From NCBI GenBank assembly GCA_948146395.1, contig OX411554.1, positions 41,615,869 through 41,679,868 on the forward strand: a stretch of DNA of 64,000 bases, given 5' to 3'. How positions within the stretch are numbered: position 1 is the first letter of the stretch; each line of letters begins with the position of its first letter. The position numbers and the translations under genes were made by a program. A model generated the notes under the pieces. The model searched no databases. It was not told the origin of the DNA and saw only the letters and a program-made list of their open reading frames with translations. Shown here in pieces: positions 12,086-24,389 of this stretch. This stretch comes from Fragum whitleyi (taxonomy: Eukaryota > Mollusca > Bivalvia > Cardiida > Cardiidae).

Positions 12086-12470
12086 GTGCAGGGTTTAACA
12101 CCTCTTTCAACATGAATGCAGATATATCGGGCTGGCTGGTACACCTATGCATGGTTTCCTGTCGATTCTCACACCAGTACAACCACAACATTTCATCTGA
12201 GCCATCAGCTGCTCTCCAAACTTAAGTGTACTACTTATCATACTTATCATATCATATACGGATTGGTTGGAGAAAAATGACTTATGTCACAATAAATTTC
12301 GTCAAATGTTGGATGAAAGTTGGCCAAGCTGTCCGGGTTCGAAAACGTGAACCCAGGATTGAAAGCTAACACCTTACTTTCAGACCAAGCTGGCTAGGCT
12401 GGTACTCATTTGATTTGCATAAGCTTGTCTAGCTGTTGCAATTCAAATAAGCACCCATGAACGGCTTTGT
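12086..12470 (-). mobile_element. SINE-1-related variant with different 5' part, plus hairpin-F
   Basis: The 3' part resembles SINE-1 ('tttcaacatgaatgcag.tatatcgggctggctgg'), but the 5' part is different ('aaatgacttatgtcacaat...tcaaatgttggatgaaagttggcca') and is shared with 38070-38330 and 38768-38935. A worn hairpin-F arm pair follows at about 12400-12465. Confidence 0.6.
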
Positions 12471-12771
12471 GTGACTTTTTTTTTTGTACAGCGTCATAAG
12501 ACGAGATGTATTATGGGTTAACCCCTGTATTTCAGATGTCCATGGTAGCATCCACTTCTTTGTCTGGAGACTAACTCTGTCACCTTATGTCTGATTGACT
12601 TGAAACTTGGTAGTTACGCTCCACTCATTATTACAGAGCGCAAAGCAAACCTTAACTCTAACTAGCTCAATTTTTGAGTTATTTCCCTTTGTTGTTTTTC
12701 CTACTTAGGCATCCAGCACTGCATTGGGCTTATCTTGTGACAAATTGCCACCTTGTTTAAATATGTGACCC

Positions 12772-13042
12772 GTCATGCGAATAGGGACCATCTGGGAAGT
12801 GTGAAGAGTTGACACTTGTCAGACTGCGCGGATTGCGCAGACTGACAAGGATCGATACTTTCACAAAAAGCTTATTTTCACAAAATGCTTATTTTCTGAA
12901 TCTAGAATGATCAGTCTCCCTTCCAGTGAAAAAAAAAGTTAAAATGGGACCTCTGGTTGACCTACGCTGGCCCCAATCTAGTTTTTAGATATTCATTGTA
13001 CAGAATTCCAAGATGGTCCCTTTTTGCATGACAGGTCACACA
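12772..13042. repeat. MITE family C, intact copy
   Basis: Ends ATGTGACCCGTCATGCGAA and TTTGCATGACAGGTCACA form an inverted pair, followed inward by 'gggaccatct' / 'agatggtccc'. It includes a GACTGCGCGGATTGCGCAG stem. Other copies: 29633-30799 (split) and 46917-47177. Confidence 0.75.
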
Positions 13043-13477
13043 TATTCATCTTGATTTCAAAGTAAAGGCTCCTCTAAGTGTAGCTCTAGGAAAGGGTTTT
13101 ATCATTGGGGAGATTAGGCCTGAAGACAGGAGAATAAATACAGAGAGAAAAAGAAAGCTTGAAAAATGACAAGGCGGTATTGAGGGTATTGGTTTGTTGA
13201 GTGATTGATTGACCCTCATACTGATAAGGTTGATGTGCTTGGCCTTATATTTTCCATCTTATCAATGCATGATTTTTTTTTACCTTAAATATAGTATTTA
13301 AGCAGTATATTGTCAATAAATTTTAAAATTCTGAAACTGAAATCTACCTATTTATATATCACATCATCTTAATCTTTCCTTCCATGTACGTAACATTCAG
13401 GATGCCGAAACATTAGCAAACATTTAGAAAACACAAAGGGTTAAAACTTTGCAAAATATTGCTGCCATGGAACACAT

Positions 13478-13650
13478 TGATTGATTAATTGTAAATGAAT
13501 TAATATGCCGCTTTCAACATTTTTTCAGTTATATCCCTAAAGCTGGAGCACCTAACAATGGATTCCTGGTATTTCTCTCACTAGTACTACCATCACATCC
13601 TTTCCTAGCCTGCAGCTACTATCTCACATAAGTTTGACCTTGATTGATGA
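13478..13650 (-). mobile_element. SINE-1, partial
   Basis: The TTGATTGATTAATTG tail lies at the left, then the body to 'gctactatctcacataagt'; the head is missing. Confidence 0.8.
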
Positions 13651-13696
13651 CTTTGACCTTGGTTTCAATAGGATCTACAATGATGCTTAATAGAAG

Positions 13697-14010
13697 TATA
13701 GCATGGGCATAGCTAGGATTTTAAATCCATCTGCACAAAATTGGAGACCACCCAAAACTATATACACGTAAGGGGAAAATTTCAACTAATGTCAAACCAC
13801 ATCTTTTGGCAAGTAATGGAGCACTGTCCAAGGGTTGATTATAATGATTTCAAAATTGATGAATGGTCAATACATCATAACTACAACATGAAAAAGTTGT
13901 AGTTATGATGTTATGATCATTCATCAACGATATTTTTAGTCACTTGATTTATTCTGTATTACGCACTTGCATAATGTGCGTAATGGTAGTTATGCCCTTA
14001 TATAGTGCCA
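13697..14010. repeat. Repeat P, copy 1
   Basis: Shares order and words with 61722-62000: 'gcatagctaggattttaaat', a CATAACTACAA..TTGTAGTTATG hairpin, 'atgatcattcatcaacgata', and 'acgcacttgc.taa..gcgtaatg'. A dispersed repeat with an internal hairpin; ends uncertain. Confidence 0.6.
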
Positions 14011-15610
14011 TAGGTAGGCTTGAAAGTATTTGCAACCTCAATTTTTTGGGGTAAGTTTGCAGACAGACAAATGGAATGACAGAAGGCCATGCTATAGCTA
14101 AACATTGCGCCCCTGATCTTAACAATGTCTGGCAAAAAAATAGGCTTCCTTTTTTTGCTATAATTTTCTTTATTACCAAAACAAGCAATTCATATTTCAA
14201 GTGTGTACACCTGCTCTAAAATTTGACATGTTCAAATAAATCAAAAGACAGAATTGAAATGAAAAGAAGACACTGTTAGGTGCTCAACTCTACTTTAATA
14301 TTAAACCAAAAACATTTCTTAACTTGGTGCTCTTCTCTTCTTTAATAAACCAAAAACATTTTTTAACTTATAATCAAAACTTACATTTTATCATTGTTTC
14401 TGAAACAAAAAATGGCTACAAAAATTTCATAAGTATAAATGATTGAAGCATCATTCAAATACTTTTCTCATTTTTTCACAATATTTTCCATTGGTTCGAT
14501 AGATCTGTTTAAAACACACCAGTTTGAGTAGACAAGTTTCACATTCTCTCTGTGGTTTATGGCCTCTCAAATACCATGGCATTTTATTTACAAGGAAAGG
14601 GAAGCAACTCTTACACTTCTGATAGTCATAAAATAAATGAGCCCCCAAAAGAAATAAGGAAAATTTGCCTTTTCTGTTAAATGTAGAAAACAATATACTC
14701 ACTAGTATCCAAATTTAACCCTTTTCACATCGATTTTGGTCAAGAATCTCCAAAAATATTGTCTAAAACTGATGAAATTGGCAAAAACTCTTCAACAATA
14801 TGACCAATTTACAGTATATTTTAGTCACTTATCACCATTATATATCTGAATAAGTCTTGATCATAAACACAATTTACGAACAAACAAACACAAAACATCA
14901 ATACCTTCACAGGTCAACTGTCTATGACTGATAAACCGTCCAATATTAAGTCAAATACCAAGTTAATTGTACAAAACACTGAACTTTATCACAACGAATA
15001 CAAACCCAAATAATCAAAATGGCTGCCAGTATATTATCGTGTGTGTAGCAATATAGGGAGTGTAAACTCTGTATTCTGCTATTAAAGAGGCATTGAATAA
15101 ATAAACTGGGAGAAAATTTCCATTCACGCTCACACATTCTCTATTTTCTATAGGATTTTATAGGGTTTTTCAGACAATATGGTGAGCTATTTGAGTGAGA
15201 CTTTCCTCTCTCATTACATGTATGCATGTACATGTATTTTATGGATTTTTTTATGGTTTTGTTTGTCATTGTTGTATGGTATTCATGCACACACTAAAAT
15301 TCATTTATTATCATCAACAGTTTGAGAAGATAATCCCTCGTAACTACAGCTTGAATAAGTTCAGTCATACTGTGATGAAAAAATAAATTACTTAAAAGTT
15401 CTTTTTAAAGATTTTAATGACTTGTCTTAAAGATCTATTCTTATACAAATCTTAAAAATATTTAATCACATAATTATTACCCATTCTTTTATATATTTAT
15501 TTATTTACTTATTTATTTATTTTTTCAGATTTAAATGCAAGTCTCAAGATGTTAAAAAGAGATGAGTAGGAAGAGGCAATATTAGGTAAAATTAAGTCTT
15601 TGTGCGACCA
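14011..15610. other. Intronic sequence, no clear feature
   Basis: AT-rich, with a T/A-rich TATTTATTTATTTACTTATT tract at 15490-15525. No exon-like block and no repeat with clear ends. Confidence 0.5.
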
Positions 15611-15615
15611 AATCT

Positions 15616-15656
15616 CATAACTACAGCTTATTTCAAGCTGTAGTTATGAGATTTTG
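15616..15656. repeat. Short perfect hairpin
   Basis: TCATAACTACAGCTT / AAGCTGTAGTTATGA around ATTTC; the same hairpin core is found in repeat P and near 37045 and 61885. Confidence 0.7.
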
Positions 15657-15867
15657 CTTGCCAAATAATATCAAAATCTTGTTAATCAATTTTGGGATTT
15701 CAACCTTAGAAATGAATCTGTTTCTTCAGGTATCAGAGGCTTACTTGTTTTCTTGTCCAACAAATCACGGAAATATTGTGGTAAAAGGAGACATCTTTAA
15801 ACACAAATTAAATTGGTCACAAAACTGACAAAGACCCCAAATAATGCTTAATTTTGTTGCTTTCAGC

Positions 15868-16075
15868 AAGGTTTAATTTGATTTGAATAGAGATAAATGC
15901 TGCTTGTAACAATTCAGATATATTGCAATGACTGGAGCACTTAACAATAGATTCCTGGTATTTTGCACACTTAAGTGCTACCAAAACAACTTTTCCTAGC
16001 CTCCAGTTGCTATCCCACATAGGTCTACAATTATCAACTCATTGATGAGAGACAAATTGTCGTAAAGGCTTAAGA
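15868..16075 (-). mobile_element. SINE-1, partial
   Basis: Body with 'gactggagcacttaacaa' and 'cctccagttgctatcccacataggtc'; ends before the tRNA head. Confidence 0.8.
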
Positions 16076-16316
16076 GAGAATATATATACTTGATCAGCCA
16101 TATTAAAACCAGTTTTTCCCAGTACAGCTGGCATAGTCTTCAAACATAAAGATAAATCCCTTTTTACAATCACAAAATTTAAACATCTCCCACAGACTAA
16201 CAAGTAGACTCGTATGGTGAGAGATTGGCACTTTGACTCAATTTACAAATTATGCATTAAATATAAAGTCAAAGAATTTACAAATTGTCCATTATAATCA
16301 AAGAGCTTAAAGATTT

Positions 16317-16530
16317 GTTTGAATGAGGTTTTATGCAGCTTTCAACAATCTTTCAGCTATATCATGGCAGCTTGAGTACCTAGCAATGGATTCCTGGTAT
16401 TTCTCACACCAGTACCACCATTGCATCCATTCCTAGCCTCCAGCATGCTATCCCACATAGGTCTACGATTATCGATTATCCACCTATTGGTGGGAGACAG
16501 AGAGTCGGAAAGGATGAGTGCCACCGTAAA
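16317..16530 (-). mobile_element. SINE-1, head missing
   Basis: From 'gtttgaatgaggttttatgc' to 'ggatgagtgccaccgt', where the tRNA head should begin. Confidence 0.85.
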
Positions 16531-17085
16531 AAGAGCTTAAAGAACTGGGTGCACTAACTGTGTATCGGTAATTATTTTGTATAAAATAATATTTAAAATC
16601 CTGGTTTTAATAGGAAAATCAGGTTGTATATGCTAAGATCAGACTACATTAAATGTGCAGTCTGATCTTTGTCTATACCTCCTGCAAAAGTAGTCCAGAA
16701 AGACCCATTTTACCCATCAAAGTTCAAACAGCAATTTGCTAGATTTGCAATTAGATTTAATCTCCATTTTGTAAACTCGAAAGTAATCTACCTATTCTTA
16801 ACTGCAAAGTAATCCTACAAAATACAAATTGTCCATAATGTGCAGTCTGATCGTAGTCTTTATCTCCTGCCAAATCGGTCCAAATAGACCCCTTTTACCC
16901 TGACAAAATCCTGACAGCTCCATGAGTACAGAAACAAGTAGATATGAATGGTGACAGATTGACCGTTTGATTAAATCTAACAATTGTAAACTGCAAAGTA
17001 ATCCTCCTGAATTTAAATTGTGCATTAGAGTCAAAGAACTGAAAGTACTGGGTGCACTAATTCATGTATCTGTGATTATTTTTAA

Positions 17086-17205
17086 TGATTGATTGATTAA
17101 TGAAGATTTATGCCACTTTCAACATTTTTTCAGTTATATCACGGCGGATGGAGCACCTGTTACAATGCTTTCCTGGTATTTCTCTCACAAGTACAACCAG
17201 TAACA
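17086..17205 (-). mobile_element. SINE-1, 3' fragment
   Basis: The TTGATTGATTAATG tail plus body to 'tctctcacaagtacaacca'; cut off by the adjacent tandem array. Confidence 0.75.
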
Positions 17206-17660
17206 AATATTGAGGTCATATGCAGCATTTGCATTAAGTTTCATGATTCTAGGTCGCTTGGTTCTTGAGTTGGAGTCCGGAACTGAAAATTGAACAAAAA
17301 TTGGCTGTGACCTTGACCTTTGACCTATGTGACCTAGAAACAATAGAGCACTTCCTTGGGTCATAAGCAACATTTGCATAAATTTTCATGATTCTAGGTT
17401 GCTTGTTTTTTGGAATAGAGTCCGGAAACAAAAATTGGTCAAAAATTGACAGTGACCTTGACCCTTCACCTATTTGACCCCAAAACAATAGTGCCCTTCC
17501 TTTGGTTATAAGCAACATTTGTATAAAGTTTCATGATTGCAGGTCACTTGGTTTTTGGGTTAGAGTCCTGAAACGAAAAGGTCTATGGACAGACAGATGG
17601 ATGGATGGACAGACAGACAGGCATGGTGGAACCAATATACCTCCCTCTACTTCATAGGTG
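17206..17660 (+). repeat. HINE-like tandem array, ~135-bp units
   Basis: Three units with 'aagtttcatgattctaggtc.cttg' and 'tgaccttgacctttgacct', followed by GGACAGACAGATGGATGG and TGGACAGACAGACAGG tracts at the right end. It follows the plan of the larger plus-oriented elements, but terminal hairpins are not evident. Confidence 0.6.
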
Positions 17661-18249
17661 GGGGGTATAAAAAGGAAAATCAGGAGGTATATAATTCAAT
17701 CAGACAGCACATGTTGTGCAGATTGATCTTAGTCTATACCCCCTGCCAAATCAGTCCAAATAGACCCCTTTTGCCATGACAAAAGTCCTAAAAGCTCCAA
17801 AATTAGAGAAATAGACAGACATGAATGGTGACAGATGGACACAATGATTTAATCTACAAATTGTAAACTGCAAAATAATCATCAAATTGTAAACTGCAAA
17901 GTTACCCTACTTAATTCAAATTATGCATAATGTGCAGCCTGATCTTCGTCTATATCTCCTGCCAAATCAGTCTAATTAGACCCCTTTTACCATATAAACA
18001 CTTAGTGCTGTCTTGCACTGAACCCTCAAAGTCCTAACAGCTCCCTGACTATAGAAACAAGAAGACATGAATGGTGACAGATGGGCACTTTGATTCAATT
18101 TACTGTACAAATTGAAAACTACAAATCCAATGAGACTACTTGTTCTTCTAGCAGAATTGAAGAGAACCCAGCCAATTGCTTATCCTATAATTTGTCTCAT
18201 CAAGCTCATAACCCTTCACCAAATGATCCATGTGTTTACTTGATAGGAA

Positions 18250-18474
18250 AATTATCCTGTCTTACAAAATTTTGGACCTGTCCAAATTCAAAGGTTTTGC
18301 AGACGAAAATTTAAAGTGCATTTAATTTGAAAAATAACTATTCAGTAGGGTAGAAAATAGTGTGGAAAAAGAAGAAATTGCTTGTCAGAAGCAATTTCTT
18401 CTTTTTTCACAATGTTTTCTCAATAATAGAATCACAGGCATGTAAAAGGCAGGAATTTAACAGCAAAGGGTTAA
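18250..18474 (-). repeat. TTAA MITE (family B), minus copy
   Basis: Reverse of the reference copy at 31558-31785: the right end is GCAAAGGGTTAA, with the central GAAATTGCTTG..AAGCAATTTC palindrome. The left end is worn. Confidence 0.8.
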
Positions 18475-18489
18475 ATGCTGCTTTTAACC

Positions 18490-18510
18490 AGTGGGGGGGG
18501 GGGGGGGGTC
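18490..18510. repeat. Poly-G run
   Basis: About 17 consecutive G; G-quadruplex-prone and prone to length errors in sequencing. Confidence 0.9.
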
Positions 18511-18852
18511 AGGGTTCAAACGAACCACCCTCTGAGGCATACTATTTTCATTCTATCTAAATTTGATAAAAGCAGGAAAATGAATGAACAAATTTTTGTG
18601 TTCAAATCCCCTTTATAGTAATCATGAATCTGCAATTGTGTTAAGTTGGTAAAATAAATACGTTGACAGTATTCATAAGTACTCTAGAACCTGCAGGTAA
18701 CGAGATCTCAGGTACCCAGGCTCAAAATTTCTATCCATGCTCACATGTTCTACATGTGGTACAACAGGATTCCCACCCATGACCTTTGATTTCTCTTGGA
18801 TCATATGTCAACCGCCCATACTACTGAGTAACACAAGACACCTCCATGTGCA

Positions 18853-19198
18853 GGGGTGTGGAAATATAAATTTTCCCCACTTGTCCATGGACAAGTAAAA
18901 GTCAATTTCCTCCTTGCTTGGGACCAAAATGAACTTTTCCACCAAAAATGGTTTGATAGATATTGAGAAAACAATATTTTTAATGAAGAAAATGCTGTAA
19001 CCCAGCATTTTCTTCATTAAAGACAATGCTTTCTATCCTTTGATACAAATGTAAGGATGACTTTTCTCCAAGATCTTTTAGTTACTGCATGTTCTAAGTT
19101 TTGCTCTAATATTTAATTGTTCACGACAAGTGACCTAGAAAAATGTACTTGCCCACTACTGAAAAAGTCCATGTGGGAAAAGTCGGGCACATCCCTAC
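18853..19198. repeat. Fold-back element with GGTGTGG / CACATCCC ends
   Basis: Left 'ggggtgtgg...cccacttgtcc' mirrors right 'gggaaaagtcgggcacatcccta'. A central ATGAAGAAAATGCTG..CAGCATTTTCTTCAT hairpin is at 18978-19020. Confidence 0.6.
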
Positions 19199-19312
19199 CA
19201 TGTGTTTATATCCAGAGCCTTTCTTTCTGAATTCTCACAACAGAGTACAAATTTCCTTGCCTTCAGTTGCTATCCCACATGGGTTTGCAATTAACATACC
19301 AATGGTGGGAGT

Positions 19313-19581
19313 TTGTTTGTTTGAATGGGTTTTTTACAACGCTTTCAACATTCTATAATTTATATTGCGCGGCTGGAGAACCTACCAATGGATTCTTGGT
19401 ATTTGTCAAACAAGTACTACCATTACATCTTTTCCTAGCCTCCAGCCACCATTCAACATAGATCTATGATAATCAACCCATTTATGGAAGCCAATTACCG
19501 TTAGTCAGAAAGGATGAGTGCTGCCGTCGGGCCCTCTTGAATGATAGTCAGACACACTACCACTGCGCTATGACGCGGCCT
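19313..19581 (-). mobile_element. SINE-1, nearly full
   Basis: Runs from GTTTGTTTGAATGGG to a worn tRNA head ending 'cactgcgctatgacgcggc' (A box visible in reverse). Confidence 0.85.
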
Positions 19582-19593
19582 CCAGAGGCAAAA

Positions 19594-19735
19594 GTGAGGA
19601 TACCCAGATTATAGGTGATGGATGGTGGAGACCCAGTAAAACAATATGCCCCCTAGCCGAGAGATACCCAGATATAGGTGTTGGATGGTGGAGAACAAGT
19701 AAAACAATATGCCCCCTAGCCGAGAGATACACCCA
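19594..19735. repeat. Two-copy ~61-bp tandem duplication
   Basis: 'gagatacccagat.taggtg.tggatggtggaga.c.agtaaaacaatatgccccctagcc' occurs twice, back to back, between two SINE-1 copies. Confidence 0.8.
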
Positions 19736-19807
19736 TGATTTGAACCAACAACTCTCATATAAATGGCAGTCTACCTTCCAATGCACTGAGATTGACCCAT
19801 GATTTGA

Positions 19808-20083
19808 TTGATTGATTGATTGATTGGAGTTTTACGCCGCTTTAAATTTTTTTCAGTTATATCGCTGCGGCTGGAGCACCTAACAATGGTTTCGTGGTTT
19901 TTCTCTCACCAGTACAACCACCACATCCTTTCCTAGCCTCCAGCTGCTATCTCACATAGGTCTAAGATTATCAACCCATTGGTGAGAGACAAATAGTTGG
20001 AAAGAATGAGTGCCGCCATCTGGGATCGAACCCAGGACCTCTAGATTGACAGTCAGATGTGCTACCATCTGCGCTATGACGGC
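19808..20083 (-). mobile_element. SINE-1, full-length with 14-bp target duplication
   Basis: (TTGA)n tail at the left and a full head at the right with B box (GGATCGAACCC) and A box in reverse, ending GACGGCG. GACCCATGATTTGA occurs at 19794-19807 and again at 20084-20097: a clean target duplication and evidence of recent retroposition. Confidence 0.93.
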
Positions 20084-20496
20084 GACCCATGATTTGAACC
20101 ATATGCTTAAGGAATATGAGCCTGTGCATGATATTTCCATCAATTTTAAATATGCACAAAGCAAAGACTAATAAATAAGGTTTCAAATTGTCTGTAGACA
20201 GCAAGACATTCTTCTAATTTCACTATGCATCTCTCTTGGTTGCTAAATGCTGGCACATTACGCAGATGTCAAATTGTTAGAATTGTCAAGTGCGGGCTCA
20301 CAGGTTCTGTCTTTTTTTATATTCTAAAGTTTATTGGGCCAGAGACCCAAATGTGCAATAATAGAATTGATTCGATTGAATTGCTCAGTATTGTAATGTC
20401 AAACTTTTCAAACTTGTTACCATAAAACATTAGGTTGTCTCCCTTGTACCAGTCAAACTTTGATACCACTTCTCAAAAGCTACATATAGAAGGCAT

Positions 20497-20635
20497 ATTT
20501 TTGGATTTCAAATTAAATTATTTCAAAAATTCTTGCACAAATCATATAATGTAGGTACTCATTTAAATCATCTCATATATATCGAGACAATTCAAATGAG
20601 TACCAACAACGTAGGATTTCAATGAGATTTCAAAC
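20497..20635. repeat. Hairpin-F element
   Basis: 'gtaggtactcatttaaat' / 'attcaaatgagtaccaacaa' arms with the typical flanks ('tttttggatttcaaat', 'ggatttcaatgaga'). Confidence 0.75.
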
Positions 20636-20814
20636 TTAAAATACCCACTCTTATTTGTACCTCTACCTTTACTATTTTCCAAGATCACAATTATATGGAA
20701 ATAACTTGAGCACATGTATAGCTCATGCTGACTAAAATATTTTGAGTCAGTATTTGTTTTGAAAATTATAACTTTTATTCTTTACTGAATGAAAAAGGAA
20801 AACCAAGTGCTTTT

Positions 20815-21087
20815 TTTTTTTTTAAATGGGTTTTATGCCGCTTTCAACAATTTCGCAGTTATATCGCGGCGGCTGGAGCACCTAACAATGGATTCCTGGT
20901 ATTTCTTTCACCTGTACCACCATTACACCCTTTCCTTGCCTCTGACTGCTATGTCACATAGGCTTACGATTACCTGCCCATTGGTGAAAGACAATGTCGG
21001 AAAGGATATTTGCCCCCACCAGGAATCAAACCCATGACTTCCAGATTGGAAGTCTTATGCCTAACCAACTGCATTATGGTGACGGCT
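20815..21087 (-). mobile_element. SINE-1, nearly full
   Basis: A T-run and 'aatgggttttatgccgctttcaac' at the 3' end, the body, and a worn head 'ccaactgcattatggtgacgg'. A family-A fragment ('actaagaccagactgcac') follows directly. Confidence 0.85.
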
Positions 21088-21637
21088 GAAAACCAAGTGG
21101 TACAGACTAAGACCAGACTGCACATATGTGTATGCTGATCTTTGTCTATAGGAAGTTGAGCCCAAAAAGGTCCATTATAGGACTCAGATCTAATAGTTTA
21201 AAGGGTGAAAACGGTTTGAAAATTATGACCTGCTTTGCATTTGCTTTTTTTTTAAAGCCGGGCACTGTCTTGTCATCCTTAACACAGAGCTGACTTCTCA
21301 TTTGCAAAACTTGAATCCCTTCAAACCCTGAATATTGATGTCCAAATCATCAAATATAATCTACATTTTTTTGCAGCAACATCTTGTGCAATACCACAAA
21401 GATCAAACCTCTACACATCAAACTCTGAAGAGTGGAGAATCAATCAAGAGTCTGGTAATTGACACGTTTTATGTCTTTGTTACCTGAGATTTACCTGGAT
21501 TTTATTGTACAATTCTCTGCAGTGTTCACCCTTTGAGGAAAGCTGTCTGTTTGATGATTCTTAATGTAATGTTCACAGTTTTCAACATTTTTTGTCTCTT
21601 ATGTTTTTCATCAGTCTCTATGATATTTACTGCTTTG

Positions 21638-22718
21638 GCAGGAGCTATAGACAAACATCAGCCTGCACATATGTGCAGTCTGATGTAAGTCTACACCACC
21701 TGTTTCTCACTTTCAAACCAGAATTATCAATCGATTTAGTTTTTCAAATAACTAGAAAGCCATGAATGGCTTGTGTCGCTCCACAGGCTTGAATTTCTTG
21801 TAATAGCAAATCTAAGTTTTGACTAGATTTTTAGATATTTTGGCTTCTACTGATGTTGAAAAGATTTTCAAATTTTCCACTATTATAACATATATAGAGA
21901 AATGACCTCCGCCCATAAAAGACATATTTTTCTTCAAATCACAATAATTTTTGGCTGAATGATAATGGATCACCCGAGGATCATACTAATGAAGTTTGAT
22001 TGATATCCATCATTTAGATTCTGAGAAAATGATTTTCAAAGTTTGCACTATATAACATATCGAGAAATGACCTCCGCCCATAAAATACATATTTTTCATC
22101 CGATCACAATAATTTTTGGTAGACTTATAAAGGGTCACCAAAGGATCATTCATGTAAAATTTGGTTGATATCTATCATTTAGATTCTGAGAAAATGATTT
22201 TCAAAGTTTCCACTATATAACATATAGAGAAATGACCTCCGCCTATAAAATACATATTTTCCATCCAATCACAATAATTTTTGGTAGACTGATAAAGGGT
22301 CACCCAAGGATCATTCATGTAAAATTTGGTTGATATCCATCTGTTAGAACCTGAGAAAAGTCACTTTTTACCATATTTGGAAATTAGCCACGCCCATTAA
22401 ATCCATGTTTTTCATTGGATCAAAATTTCTTGAACAACTTTGAAAGAGGGTCACCCTAGGATCATTTCTGTGAAGTTTGGTTGAAATCCATACAGTAGTT
22501 TCTGAGGAGAAGATTTTTAAAGAAAAAGTTTACGACCGGACGCACGGACGCACATACGGACGGACGCACGACGGACACAACGCCATGACAATAGCCCCAG
22601 TGGCTTTCAGCCAGTGGAGCTAAAAATTGATCTACAGTTGGTTCTTTCAGTGCTTTTTGCCCTTTGATTTTGATGAAAAAAATTAGCCAAAATTTATTCA
22701 GCATGACAAGGGTTGACC
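21638..22718 (-). repeat. TTAA MITE (family A) split by a HINE-like element
   Basis: Left part 21638-21750 and right part 22624-22718 read continuously as a minus family-A copy once the insert is removed (compare 6749-6995 and 37805-38051). The right end ATTCAGCATGACAAGGGTT is intact; the left end is truncated. Confidence 0.8.
21751..22623 (+). mobile_element. HINE/pearl-like element, ~165-bp units (family 1)
   Basis: The left end ACTAGAAAGCCATGAATGGC folds as a hairpin and is followed by TCGCTCCACAGGC. About three units of ~165 bp follow ('attctgagaaaatgattttc' at 22018 and 22183), then a diverged 3' unit ('gccacgcccattaaatcc'), a GGACGCACGGACGG tract, and a right end hairpin GTGGCTTTCAGCCAGTGGAG before CTAAAA. 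Subterminal GCTCCACAGGC / GCCAGTGGAGC are inverted. This agrees with nonautonomous Helentron-type elements described in bivalves and insects (inference). No protein encoded. Confidence 0.75.
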
Positions 22719-22892
22719 CTACAATCCCTTTCTCTGTCTGCCTGTCTGATCGTCCGTTAGACTAGTCCAAAATGAACAATGTTGCAGATTACACAAAAAA
22801 TTTGCATATTATTTGGAAAGAAACTGTCCATAAATGTTGGAAAGAACTTGGGAAAAGGAGAAATTGATCATGGCTAGGAAAACTTATAAATT

Positions 22893-22968
22893 GTGGGTTC
22901 AGTGCAAGACTGTTGTAAGTGTATATACAATGTATATACACTTACTACAGTCTTGCACCAAACCTTCG
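22893..22968. repeat. Full-length hairpin element (family E)
   Basis: 'ggttcagtgcaagactgttgtaagtgtatata' against its mirror '...tatatacacttactacagtcttgcaccaaacc'. Confidence 0.8.
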
Positions 22969-23386
22969 AAATGTCAAATGAAAGTTAACCTAGTTGGATA
23001 TCTATCATGATCCATGAGGACTTAGGGGCAAACACTTTACAGACTTAGCTCAGAATTTCACCACAAAGAAAACCCAAATTGACATCAATGGAGACAATGG
23101 ATAACATTCCATATAAGTTCAGACAAAAGATTGTCTGTTTATGACAGAAATGGTGGAATCTCCACATCAATAAAGGGAGATAATTACAATCTCAGCTGTG
23201 TTCATTAGACTGGTACCCCTGACAGAATATAAATCTGGATTTTCTCCCATCTACTGAGACATATTTATAACGTGTAACGCAGTCAGATGTCGAGATTTTT
23301 TCTCTATTAATTTCCTGTAATTATTCTTTTTGGAAAAGAAAATTACTTAGTGTACTAAACTAAAACCAGGGTACAATATATGGTCA

Positions 23387-23690
23387 TCAGCCCTATTAGC
23401 TCAGTTGGTAGAGCACCAGACTTCAAAAACATTGAAGTTTGACCCCATGGGTTCGATTCCCGGGTTGGTACACTAACAAACCTAATTGTCTTTCGGATGA
23501 GACTTTAAACCAAGGCATCGTGAGACTGTGCTTTACACCGAGCACGTTAAAGAACCATGGCAGATCTCAGCAGTAGTTTCGTCATGTATCCTTGCACTAT
23601 CCCCCGCAACATCTAATCGACTTCAGGGGGCGTCCCTCATACGGGCATGTGCAACGGTAGCGACGAGACAATAAACGGAAATACACACAC
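23387..23690 (+). mobile_element. SINE-2, full-length with 12-bp target duplication
   Basis: The tRNA-like head (GCCC.ATTAGCTCAGTTGGTAGAGC A box, GGGTTCGATTCC B box) has an expanded, unpaired anticodon arm. The body has 'gtctttcggatgagac', 'acaccgagcacgttaaagaa', 'catgtatccttgcactatcc' and 'gggggcgtccctcatacggg'. AATATATGGTCA occurs at 23375-23386 and 23691-23702. The body resembles conserved central domains of known SINE superfamilies (possibly V-type), which I could not verify. A second copy is at 31027-31330. Confidence 0.9.
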
Positions 23691-24009
23691 AATATATGGT
23701 CAGTGAGTGGCTAAAGATTTCTATTTGCAACTTAGTTTATGCTGTATTTACAATTACCAATGGATGTAATGATTACATACATTCCCAGGGATCAACACTA
23801 ACATTAGCTTGGCTCCCAGGCTGTTGGTTAGTGTTAAATAAGGTAAATCACTCATGTTTTACTATTTCAAATTACCTCCCATATTTTCAAAAACTGACAC
23901 TGATTGGCCTGTCAGAGGAACTAAAAGCTGCTATCATAATTTGTTTAGTTGAATTGCTCATTTCTTAATACTTCAGATAAGTGGGATGGGAGCCAGTCTA
24001 CACTAACAC

Positions 24010-24380
24010 CTGTGAGTACGGAGTCCATTTGACTCACAACCAAAGAAATCAAGGAGCCCAGAGTCAAAGTAAAGCATCATAATGGAAGAACATTGCAGAA
24101 AAGAAGAAATTGCTTGTTACAAGAATTTTTTCCAATCACATATGCTGGTATTCTTTCAAGATACTACTGGATGCAAACAAATGTTATCTTCAAAATCATT
24201 TGCAGTGTAGAGGTCTACAGTTTTCACAAGGGTCGGGAAGGAAAATGCCCTGTGCATTTATTTTGTTTTCAACATAATCTCATAAAATCCTTGGAGTCCA
24301 ACGGTCATTCAAAATAAAGGAGTCCCAACTGATAACCAAGGATTCTAAGAGTCACAGACTCCCCTAAGTGTCCAACCCTG
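24010..24380. repeat. MITE-like element (family L), copy 2
   Basis: Diverged copy of 54-450; ends 'gactcccctaagtgtccaaccctg', with 'ggagtccaacgg' inside. Confidence 0.5.
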
Positions 24381-24389
24381 CATTCCTAT

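Larger units (their letters stand above)
16540..18130. repeat. Locally repeated block derived from MITE-like units
   Basis: The words 'cctgccaaatc.gtccaaatagacccc' (16866, 17741, 17959, and a variant at 16680), 'atgaatggtgacaga' and 'aaactgcaaagta' recur three to four times, spaced about 220-900 bp. They are interrupted by a SINE-1 fragment, a HINE-like tandem array (17200-17660) and half of an E hairpin (about 17998-18030). Confidence 0.6.

Noticed and set aside
23390..23472. tRNA gene with TTCAAAA anticodon region
   Set aside because: The anticodon arm is expanded and unpaired, the same sequence recurs at 31027, and both continue into the SINE-2 body.
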